In this document: positions 11,145 through 18,802 of the stretch, in pieces | How positions within the stretch are numbered: position 1 is the first letter of the stretch | Layout: every line of letters starts with the position of its first letter | DNA from: Polytrichum commune | Taxonomy: Eukaryota > Streptophyta > Polytrichopsida > Polytrichales > Polytrichaceae | Direction of reading: 5' to 3' | DNA length: 60,000 nt | Assembly: GCA_950295325.1 (NCBI GenBank) | Contig: OX485803.1 | Location: 73,239,554-73,299,553, forward strand | Position numbers and translations under genes: made by a program | The notes under the pieces: model-generated | Database searches by the model: none | What the model saw: only the letters and a program-made list of their open reading frames with translations | What the model was told of the DNA's origin: nothing

Positions 11145-12415
11145 CCGCCAGACGCGGGGATTACTTTGGTGGAACTGTTTGGGGGCATCGGCACAGGCTT
11201 AGCGGCCGTATTGGAGGCTGGCCTCACGGTCAGACGGTATGTCTATGTGGACAACTCTCCAGTGTCCACCCGTGTGGTTTGTCACCATCTTCACCAGTTG
11301 ATGGTATTGTACCCCCAGCAGTTACACCCAACTGCCATTCATGGGTGTTTTTCACGTCTCCCTCGTGATGTTACACTCATCAGTGAGGCCGACTTACGAC
11401 ACTTGGGCCCGGTGGATATGGTGATTGCGGGATGGCCATGCCAAGGCCACTCACGTGCTGGAGCAGGCCGAGGTTTAGAGGATCCCAGGTCTAGCCTTTC
11501 TGGGACCTCATCCGGCTTATGCAGTGGTGGTTTACCCACCAACCTTCCCCTCCAGGGTATATCTTCGAGAATGTACCTTTGTTGGGAGACTCTCGGGACA
11601 AGGTGTTGGAAGGCGATTATTATGTTCGTCAACACCTTGGAGATCCCATTTTTGTGGATGCCGCGAGCATTGGTTCTTATGCCCACCGACCTCGGTAGAT
11701 TTGGACCAACCTCGCACCGTCATCTACTTTAGCTGCAGCATTTTCTGCAGTGCCTCCACCTTTTGATCAAAAGGTGGATGACATCTTGGATCCAAACCAG
11801 ACTTCTTTGCCGGTTATTCGAGATGATTTACCCCCGTTGGCATTGGTCAACAAAATGGGGGCACCACGGCGGGCCTTTCCCACATTTATGACGTTTCCAC
11901 AGTCATTCGCTTTCCGCGATAGGGGGCCGGGTATGGTGTGGGATGTTCACACCAAAACCCACACCAAACCATTGGCTAACGAATGGGAACGTGCCATGGG
12001 ATTCCGCACTGGCACCACCGCAACTCCCGGCCTTTCTGAGGGCCAACGACGCTTCGTGTTGGGCCAAGCTATGGATCTTCATACTATGGTGTGGACTGTT
12101 GCTTTATGCCTTTCATTGCAAAGGCATCGTGGTGACCAGTGGTTATCTCTGGGGGCAGAGGATTCTGGTCAGGGGGCACAGCGGTCCACACCCATGGAAG
12201 AGGGAATTCACGCCATGGTTGGAGATGCCGAACGAATTTTTCAATTCGAGCAGCATGTGATGGAGGAGCTTCGAGCTCAACATTTTTATACTGCTTCGGT
12301 TTCTTTGCCTCCGGTGGTGGCTTCATCATCACATATTGGTGGTGATGAAGAAATGTCAGACTCTAGTACTAGCACCGAGACTGGGGGCATGGTTAATGCC
12401 CCCTCCTCTCATTAG
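11145..12415 (+). pseudogene. C5-cytosine DNA methyltransferase domain within Pol
   Basis: The conserved C5-MTase motifs appear in normal, non-permuted order. Motif I is LVELFGGIGTGLAAVLEAG. Motif IV is VIAGWPCQGHSRAGAGRGL, with the catalytic Cys at 11439-11441. Motif VI is YIFENVPLLGDSRD (near 11570). Motif VIII is SYAHRPR, followed by a stop TAG at 11696 and then IWTNLAP. The region of motifs IX-X is EWERAMGFRTG, then EGQRRFVLGQAMDLHTMVWT. A 1-base deletion near 11500 shifts the frame. The GTGL motif I, the EN-V motif and the ER(A)MGF end resemble DNMT3/DRM enzymes; unpermuted order points to DNMT3 rather than DRM. The known role of the family is 5-methylation of cytosine using AdoMet. It sits between protease and RT. 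This copy cannot make an intact enzyme. Confidence 0.88.
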
Positions 12416-12427
12416 CAATTAGAGTCT

Positions 12428-13270
12428 GTGCCAGCATCAGGTGGTTCTCCTTTGGTGGAGAGGGAGACTATAGAGTTTGATGATTGGCCATTGGAATTGG
12501 GTCCTCATCTCACTGGTGCTGAGGCACGGAAAGTACGAGCATTTATTCGCTCGTACCGTAGGTGTTTTGCTTTTAGCCTTCAAGATCTTGAAGGTTATAA
12601 AGGAAAGCCCATCCACATTCAGTTGGAGGACGACCATCCCATTTTTCGGAGACCTTATAGGCTCAGTGTTTCCGAACGGAGCGGCGTTCAGGCTCGTTGC
12701 CGAGAGCTTTTGACAGCAAGGCTAATCGAACTTTCCAACAGGGAGTATGCTTGTGCTACGGTTATGCCATCGAAAAAGGATATCTTTGGCAATTGGACGG
12801 AGAAGCGGATGTGCAGGGATTACCGTCCAGTTAATCGGAAGACCAAGTCGGATCGATATCCCATGCCAATCCCGGAGGAGTTGTTCGATGCCCTCGGATT
12901 TGCTCGAGTCTTTAGTACGTTGGACTTGAGATCCGGCTATCACCAACTCCCATCACTTGTGGGAGACCGAGTGAAAACCGCATTCTGGGGAGTTGATCAA
13001 GATGGGAAGGATCAACTTTACCATTGGAAGTTTCTTCCGTTTGGCCTAAAGAATGCACCTGCGGAGTTTCAGAGAGTGATGGACCAAGTTCTCTCTGGCT
13101 TACCATTTGCTCGGTGTTACATTGATGACGTTATCATTTTCAGTATAACACCACAAGAGCATGTAAGGCATCTTCAAGGTGTTTTTGAGCGGTTGCAGCG
13201 GTGGGGATTGCGCTTACACCACGGCAAGTGCAAGTTTTCCATGATCGGCTGGCATATCTGGGACATATGA
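12428..13270 (+). pseudogene. Reverse transcriptase domain (Ty3/gypsy)
   Basis: Same frame as the end of the methyltransferase, separated from it only by TAG 12413. Classical RT blocks follow: IHIQLEDDHPIFRRPYRLS, EYACATVMPSKKDIFGNW, CRDYRPVNRKTKSDRYPMPI, VFSTLDLRSGYHQL, KFLPFGLKNAPAEFQRVMD, and the catalytic YIDDVIIFS near 13117. These include all three catalytic Asp positions (the LDL block and YIDD). It copies the element RNA into cDNA. A 1-base loss near 13240 (in GKCKF) shifts reading into the next frame, where the thumb and RNase H continue, so this ORF ends early at 13270. Confidence 0.93.
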
Positions 13271-13980
13271 TTGTTCCAGGAGGTCTTGGGGTACAACAAG
13301 CTAAGGTGGATGCCTTGCAGAAGATTCCGGCACCGGTTGATGTGCCGAGACTTCGTGCTTTCTTGGGCTTGGCGAATTACTATCGGCGATTCGTCAAGAA
13401 CTTTACCTTGATCGCCAAGCCTCTCACCATTCTCACGAGCAAGGACCAACCGTGGACTTGGGGTCGTGAGCAACAACAGGCATTTGAGACATTGAAGCAG
13501 AAACTGGGTACGGCTCCAGTGCTTCGACGTCCAGATGTCTCCAAATCTTTCCAGTTGCATACAGATTGGAGTTCATTGGGTTTGGAAGGAGTTCTCACTC
13601 AGAAGGATGATTTTAGTCGGGAGTATGTTGTTGCTTACGCTTCGCGAAGCAATAACACGGTGGAGGCTAATTATTCATCCTACGAGGGAGAAGCATTGGC
13701 GGCGGTATGGGCTATTGCCCATTTTCAGCCGTATCTTTATGGTCAGCACTTTACTTTAGTGACTGACCATTAGCCGTTATGGTGGCTCATGGAGTCGGAT
13801 AAGCTTACTGGCAAGCTTGCCAGGTGGGTTTTATTGCTCCATGAGTATGACTTTGAGGTGGTACACCGTGTTGGGATTACCAATATGGATGCAGATGGAC
13901 TCTCACGCAATCCAAGTCCTTCAGATGAGGACTTGACCGGGGCTAGATGGCATGGAGATTGTGATCGAGAGGCGGTTCCA
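13241..13980 (+). pseudogene. RT thumb and RNase H domain
   Basis: After the frameshift near 13240 the protein continues with HDRLAYLGHMIVPGG and LRAFLGLANYYRRFVKNF, the standard gypsy connection region. RNase H follows: FQLHTDWSSLGLEGVLTQ with the first catalytic Asp, YSSYEGEALAAVWAI with the Glu, and HFTLVTDH with the Asp, then a TAG at 13771 where most relatives have Lys or Gln (TDH-K/Q-PL). The frame then continues to the final conserved block GITNMDADGLSR. The domain degrades RNA in RNA:DNA hybrids during reverse transcription. Confidence 0.9.
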
Positions 13981-14189
13981 GGTTGGCACGCAGCTGCCTA
14001 CTTTACTTTATTTTCTGGTGCATCTGTTGAGATTCCGATACAAGGTTCGGATGATGAGACTGATCGGCCTCAAGCTATTGTGGATATATGGGAGGATCTT
14101 CCCGTATTGCATAAGCTTCAACAGGGTACCTTTCCTTTGTCTATTTCGGCAATGGAAAGGGATAGGATTGGACATCAAATAACAAGGTT

Positions 14190-15560
14190 CCGTTGGGAGA
14201 ACGGTTTGTTATTTCGATTATGGCCGGATGGGACAAGGCGTATTGTTCCTAGGCCGGATCAGAGGGCCTCCTTGGTGCGACAAGTGCACGAGGAACTTGG
14301 CCATTTTGGCATACGCAGGACACATTTGATGTTGCGTGGCCAATATTGGTGGACTGGCATGTATCAGTAGGTGGCTGCTTATGTCGGGAGGTGTGAAGTT
14401 TGTGACCGGGTCAGGTCTAGCTTTAACACCTTGTCACCTCAGTTACAACCCTTACCTATCATGGGATTGGGCTACCGTTGGTCGCTAGACTTTGCGGGAC
14501 CGTTGGTTATCACGCCACGTGGAGCAAAGTATGTGTTGGTGATGGTGGAGCATTTTAGCAAGTGGATTGAGCTTGTTGCTTTACCCAAAACTCTGCAGAG
14601 TTGGCCACGGCCGCCTTTTTGGATCGTGTGTTGGCACGTTTTGGAGCACCGGCTGAGGTGTTGACGGACCAAGGGAGGGAGTTCCTTGGTGTTTTTGAGG
14701 AGTTGTGCACTAAGGCGCTCATAGATCACCGCACCACCTCTCGGGATCATCCGGAGGCAGATGGCTTGGCTGAACGGGTTGTTCAGACAACCAAGCGTGG
14801 CTTGAGGAAGTATGGATTACTTCGGGGAAGCCACCGGGATTGGGACCTTATGTTGCCTTGGATTGCTATGGGTTATCGATTTAGTAGGCAGGCCTCTTTG
14901 GCATCCTACAGCCCGTATCAATTATTGTATGGACGTGAGCCTATATTCCCGAGTTCTATTCGGGAAAAACTAGCTCCTGTTGTGAACTTGGATGACCCAG
15001 ACCTTTGGGCAGAGTGTTTGCAGGAGCGGGCTCAATTCTTCCAGAGGGCCATGCCTATGGCCATGGAGAATTTGTCCATTGCTCAGCACCGTGACATATT
15101 GCGTTATGCACGCATTCGTAGTGGTGCTTACCGACATCAGTTGTGGAGATTTCGGCAAGGGGATTATGTCTATCTCCAACGTGAGGCGCCTACGACATTG
15201 GATGTCAGGGCGGGGCGCACTATCCTTCGGGTAAAGGAGGTGTTGCCGAGTGGTTTGTTGTTGTTGGAAGGCAAAGATGGCAGGCAATGTCGCGAGCATT
15301 CCAAAAACTGTGCCCCATGTCATCTACCTATTGAGGGTACAGTTCATCCTGAACTGGCCGTCGTGCCAGAAGGTCTTCCATGTTTTGTGTGTGGAGAGAA
15401 GAAAGGAGCGGCTACTATGCTCTTGTGTGATCAATGTCAACGCAGTTGGCACATGGCATGCTTGAGGCCACCCTTGACTTCTCTACCATCTGGACAGTGG
15501 AGTTGTCCTCGCTGTCGAGGATCTTCGGTACTTGGTGCTTCCACCAATTGTATTCAATGA
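14190..15560 (+). pseudogene. Integrase with C-terminal PHD finger
   Basis: The zinc-binding HHCC part reads HEELGHFGIRRTH, then after TAG 14368 CEVCDRVR. The catalytic core has Asp 1 in YRWSLDFAGPL; a frameshift near 14590; Asp 2 in VLTDQGREFLGVF; and Glu in DHPEADGLAERVVQTTKRG, giving the D,D-35-E layout. A C-terminal segment (WRFRQGDYVYLQ, VLPSGLLLLEG) resembles the GPY/F module that links many gypsy integrases to their targeting domain. Where chromoviruses have a chromodomain, this protein has a PHD finger at 15381-15515, and it ends at TGA 15558-15560. Role: insertion of cDNA, with the C-terminal domain probably steering target choice. Confidence 0.9.
15381..15515 (+). other. PHD-type zinc finger at the integrase C-terminus
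   Basis: A complete C4HC3 signature in the same open frame as the integrase: CFVC, CDQC, then H and C in RSWHMAC, and CPRC, with spacings of 2, 11, 2, 4, 2, 14 and 2 residues. Trp in QWSCPRC, two residues before the final Cys pair, is typical of PHD folds. PHD fingers commonly read the histone H3 tail. There is no stop between integrase and PHD, so the fusion does not depend on repair of damage. Confidence 0.9.
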
Positions 15561-15844
15561 TTCTGTGTGGTTTTCATCATCTTGTGCCTGCCCAAATGGA
15601 AAATGAGGAGTTATGGCTTAGAGACGCAATCAACATGAGGCGGTGGATTTAATTCTTTGGGATCTGATGGCCAAACATCAGAGGTGATTAAGGATGGGGT
15701 TCACATTGCACCCAGCCTACAGTTCCTTGGAATAACGTTTACTACACTAGTTAGTTGCGGAGCAATCTTTCATTATCCATGCCTTTTAGATTGGCATTGG
15801 TCCTAGCTGCTTGGCGGGACTCCATAGTCAGTTGAGGGGGGGCA
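15561..15844 (+). other. 3' untranslated part of the retrotransposon with polypurine tract
   Basis: Non-coding. It ends in the G-rich tract GTTGAGGGGGGGCA at 15831-15844, immediately before TGTCGAGG at 15845. This is the usual place and composition of a polypurine tract primer and implies that the canonical 3' LTR starts at 15845. Confidence 0.7.
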
Positions 15845-15950
15845 TGTCGAGGTGTGTTGTTTATGGGTGACTTTGCTATGTTTTAGTGTTATTTGTTAGT
15901 GGTGGTTGGTACTTGAGCTGCAGTGACACACGATCGTTATTTACACGACA
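15845..15950 (+). repeat. 106-bp terminal unit A, copy 1
   Basis: Begins TGTCGAGG and ends ACGACA; nearly identical to 16287-16392. It lies between the polypurine tract and terminal repeat L (15953). The two bases GC between them create the palindrome GACAGCTGTC. This unit is absent from the 5' end of the element. Confidence 0.8.
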
Positions 15951-15952
15951 GC

Positions 15953-16286
15953 TGTCACGGTATGCGGCGTCGACGGCCGCACCTTATCCATTGGGTTTCA
16001 TCCATCTAGATTTGGATGGATGAATCTAGATGTGGAGAGGAAGGCTCCTAAGTGAGGAGCCTCCTCCTTGGCTTGGCATTCTTGCCAAGTCAAGTCTTGT
16101 GAGTTAGTGTGTGGAGAGAGCTTGTGTGAGGTGTAGATTGCATGATTTTGCAATAAATCTTGAGTTCTTCTTTCCCTACTTACACTCTTGGATTCTCCCT
16201 TGGTAGAGTGAGAGATAGCTTGACTAATTGTGTGCATTTGAAGAGAGATTTAGAGCTCTTATGAGTGTTCTACTCTCTTCCTTCTC
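15953..16286 (+). repeat. 3' terminal repeat (unit L, copy 2)
   Basis: 334-bp partner of 6598-6931 in direct orientation, with roughly six differences visible by eye. It is sandwiched between the two copies of unit A. Confidence 0.85.
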
Positions 16287-16392
16287 TGTCGAGGTGTGTT
16301 GTTTATGTGTGACTTTGCTATGTTTTAGTGTTGTTTGTTAGTGGTGGTTGGTACTCGAGCTGCAGTGACACACGATCGTTATTTACACGACA
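16287..16392 (+). repeat. 106-bp terminal unit A, copy 2
   Basis: Same length as 15845-15950 with a few substitutions. Its ACGACA end directly abuts the right GGTC target copy at 16393-16396, so it forms the true right end of the integrated element. Confidence 0.8.
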
Positions 16393-17420
16393 GGTCATAG
16401 ACCAACTGAAAAAACTGTGGTGGCCCGGTGTATGGGCAGATGACCACAACATACTTGCGGAACTCATGCGCAGGTTCAGATTCAGAGGATGCTTGATGTG
16501 GACAATCAATGACTGGCCAAGATACGACCTCCTATCCGGAATGGCATACACAGGCTATGCTGGTTGCCCACCATGCGGACCTGAAGTGACATGGAGATAC
16601 TCAAGGGAGCTCCATAAATGTTTGTACACTGGTTCACGACTCTGGCTTCGCTCAAGGCACCACCCTTACAGAAGACTGGCCTACAATGTTGCATTCGGAA
16701 TCGAAACGGAACCAAGAGCGCAACCAATAAGGCCAACGACAACAAAGATATTAGAACGAGCAGCAGAGTACAAGACTTGGCTAGAAGCCGGCAACGTGGC
16801 GGGAGGAGAGCTGGACCCATTGAGGTGGCACGGTGTCAAATGGACATCGTGTTTCTTTGAATTGCCGTATTTTAAGGTTGGTCTGCAGCACACACACCTC
16901 GCACAGATCATTGTGTGTGCTTGAATAAGAAGACTACACATGTAGGGAGGTTGTGAAAGTATTGCATGCAATTTACATTGACCTGTGAATTGAAATGTGT
17001 GCAGTATTTCCTTGTGCAACATTGCATGGATGTTATGCACGTCGAAAAAAACGTGTGCGAGAATGTGGCCAGGACGATACTTGGAGAGAAGGACACCATT
17101 GCATCCAAACGGGACATGTAAGCAACATGAGTGTGTTAAGAACTATGGTTAGTGAAGACCACCGATGTTCGGGGCAAGACGAAGGTGATAAAGCTGGTGG
17201 CACCATACGTGCTGAATGACGCGTAACTTCCCATATTCATGTGCAGGTTGGCGGCCATCCAGGTTCCCACTGGATTTTGTGGTGTAGTCGCCAAACACGT
17301 AACAACCAAGAAGTTGAGTGGGATGAAGGCGCACGATTGGCATGTTGTGATGCAACAATTGTTGTCATTGCGCGTAAGAGGTTTACTGCAACGTGGACCC
17401 CGTACAGCAATCATGTGATT
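16393..17420 (+). pseudogene. TNP2 transposase, C-terminal half
   Basis: Resumes exactly where the retrotransposon cut: IDQLKKLWWPGV, RGCLMWTINDWPRYDLLSG, ACPPC-like GCPPCGPE and FELPYFK (to about 16872). After an intron, a piece from about 17005 reads HCMDVMHVEKNVCENVARTI, a TNP2 hallmark. A further piece (about 17143-17211) reads KVIKLVAPYVLNDA. The last (17247-17420) reads QVPTGFCGVVAKH, KLSGMKAHDWHVMMQQLL, RGLLQRGPRTAIM. Splice-like GT and AG dinucleotides separate the pieces. Known TNP2 proteins carry these blocks in this order. Several pieces end in stops or shifted frames. Confidence 0.85.
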
Positions 17421-17845
17421 AACGCGGTGACAATGTCGATGATGAAGATCCACATGCCTCCCAGTTTCTTCGACGTGATGTCTCACCTAGTGCTCCACCT
17501 TGTGAAAGAGCTGGAACTGTGCGGACCCGTATACACACGGTGGATGTACAACGTGGAGAGAATGAACAAGGTTCTAAAAGGGTATGTGAATAATATGGCC
17601 AGGCCGGAGGCATGCATGGCAAAGTCGTATGTGTTGGACGAGGCAATCGGACTAGTGGCAGAGTTCATAGCTGAAGAGTACGAGCCACTCCACTGCAAGG
17701 TATGGACGGAAGAGGCTGCCGCGGGAATTATTGGGGAGGTCCTACAAGGTGCTGCAACCACAGTCGTTATTACACCCTACATGAGAGATATTGCCCACGA
17801 GTACATGCTTTTAAACCGTACATCGTTTCAACCACTATGCAGGTA
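17421..17845 (+). pseudogene. DUF4218-like segment of the CACTA transposase
   Basis: Reads MPPSFFDVMSHLVLHLVKEL, CGPVYTRWMYNVERMNKVLK and ARPEACMAKSYVLDEAIGLV. This matches the DUF4218 pattern usually found C-terminal to TNP2 ('iPPsFFDvM.HL.vHL', 'GPV..RWMYp.ER', 'RPEg.iAE.Y'). It confirms that the pieces to the left are one CACTA transposase gene. Confidence 0.85.
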
Positions 17846-18389
17846 TCATTCCAACCAGTACGCACAAACATTCAGAACTATATATGCAAAATCTTGCGCA
17901 TACTCCAAATTACTATATAGCCACATTCTAAATCTAAAAGGCAACAAAATGCATGTGTCTTCATTGAATCAACACATGCTGGTGTTGGAACAGGGAGTAT
18001 GTTGCTGCCCGTGCAGAATTTGAGGCTGCAGTGCATTCAGAAATCCCAGTTGTTGTATTTCCAAGTTTGGCTGTGTGGGTGAGGGAGTCCGTGCGGAAGC
18101 TGGGAAGAAGGGGAGAACTTGGGGGGATGCAGATATAAAAAAAACTCTCAGTGCCCCCGAAATTCGTCACAAATTTATATTCTAGGATGGAGGCGTATGA
18201 AAATTATTACCGGTGCGACGATAGTTCGTCGGCTGGAATGGTGAGTTACGATTGTGGTGTTGCATCTATTCTGAGTGCACAAGGTTCCTCGAGTGGAGAG
18301 GTGTTAGGCTAAATACATTATGTGGGCGTCTTGAAACACATACGAGTGATGGACTACGGGAAAGTGACTAAACGCATTAATTGCTTTGA

Positions 18390-18802
18390 TGGAGCGCGAC
18401 TGGGTGAAGCATGGCGTGGACGACAATGGAGAACCCACATACAAAAGAGACGAATCGGGGTTTTTGCTGGCAAATTTTTCATGCATGGTGGAGCATCCAC
18501 ATGATTCTTTCGTATTGCCATCCCATGTCCAACAGGTTTTCTACGCCGACGCAAACAACATTGGGCATTGGCACGTTGTGCTCCACAGCGAGCCGAGGAC
18601 CAGAAGATCTCAGGTCTCCAACTACGAAGAGTTCATAAACATATGGGTATGTGTTCCATCCTTGGAGACTGAAGCCTTGGTGCACCCCACATCCAACGTT
18701 CCCAACATGGTGGGTGCTATTACGTTGTGCGAGAGAGACGTAGAGCTCGCATTAGCACCTTTGCTCATAGGCGATTTTGGCAACATATCCGATGAAGACT
18801 GA
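18390..18802 (+). pseudogene. DUF4216-like C-terminal segment of the CACTA element
   Basis: An open frame ending at TGA 18800. It contains RDWVKHGVDDNGEPTYKRDE, GFLLANFSCMVEHPHDSFVL and QQVFYADANNIGHWHVVLH, which follows the DUF4216 pattern (CDW..., vdk.Gf..VNf, ...PFvla.qa.QVFYv.D...W.vVl). This is normally the last domain of such CACTA ORFs. Downstream sequence to about 19000 is AT-rich and non-coding. Confidence 0.7.

Larger units (their letters stand above)
6598..16392 (+). mobile_element. Ty3/gypsy LTR retrotransposon encoding a DNA methyltransferase and a PHD finger
   Basis: The element is 9,795 bp. It starts TGTCACGG, ends ACGACA, and is flanked by GGTC at 6594-6597 and 16393-16396, so the ends are matched TGTC/GACA inverted termini with a 4-bp (perhaps 5-bp) target duplication. 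Coding order is Gag, protease, C5 DNA methyltransferase, RT, RNase H, integrase, PHD. RT before integrase defines the Ty3/gypsy group. There is no envelope gene and no obvious chromodomain. Stops lie at 9732 (TAA) and at 9765, 11142, 11696, 12413, 13771 and 14368 (all TAG); frameshifts lie near 11500, 13240 and 14590. The copy is not functional as it stands, yet every domain is still recognisable. Confidence 0.92.
4275..18802 (+). mobile_element. CACTA (En/Spm-type) transposon carrying TNP2, heavily decayed and nested
   Basis: Pieces of a single TNP2-type transposase are found in order and on one strand: 4275-5440, 6433-6593, 16393-16872, 17005-17420, 17421-17845 (DUF4218-like) and 18390-18802 (DUF4216-like). 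Two insertions separate them: a ~1 kb unknown sequence and a 9.8-kb Ty3/gypsy element. TNP2 is the catalytic transposase of plant CACTA elements. I did not find paired CACTA termini, so the limits given are those of recognisable coding sequence. Stops and frame changes show it is dead. Confidence 0.8.

Noticed and set aside
11145-12415. DRM-type (permuted) methyltransferase
   Set aside because: Motifs run I, IV, VI, VIII, IX-X in the usual order, so it is not the rearranged DRM form.
9732-14370. TAG reassigned to an amino acid in this organism
   Set aside because: TAG is the natural stop of the phytocyanin gene (33233) and of the Pro-rich ORF (48464-48462), and frameshifts are also present, so decay is more likely.
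6598-16392. Endogenous retrovirus or pararetrovirus
   Set aside because: No envelope or movement protein; RT, integrase order and LTR-type ends fit a plant Ty3/gypsy retrotransposon.
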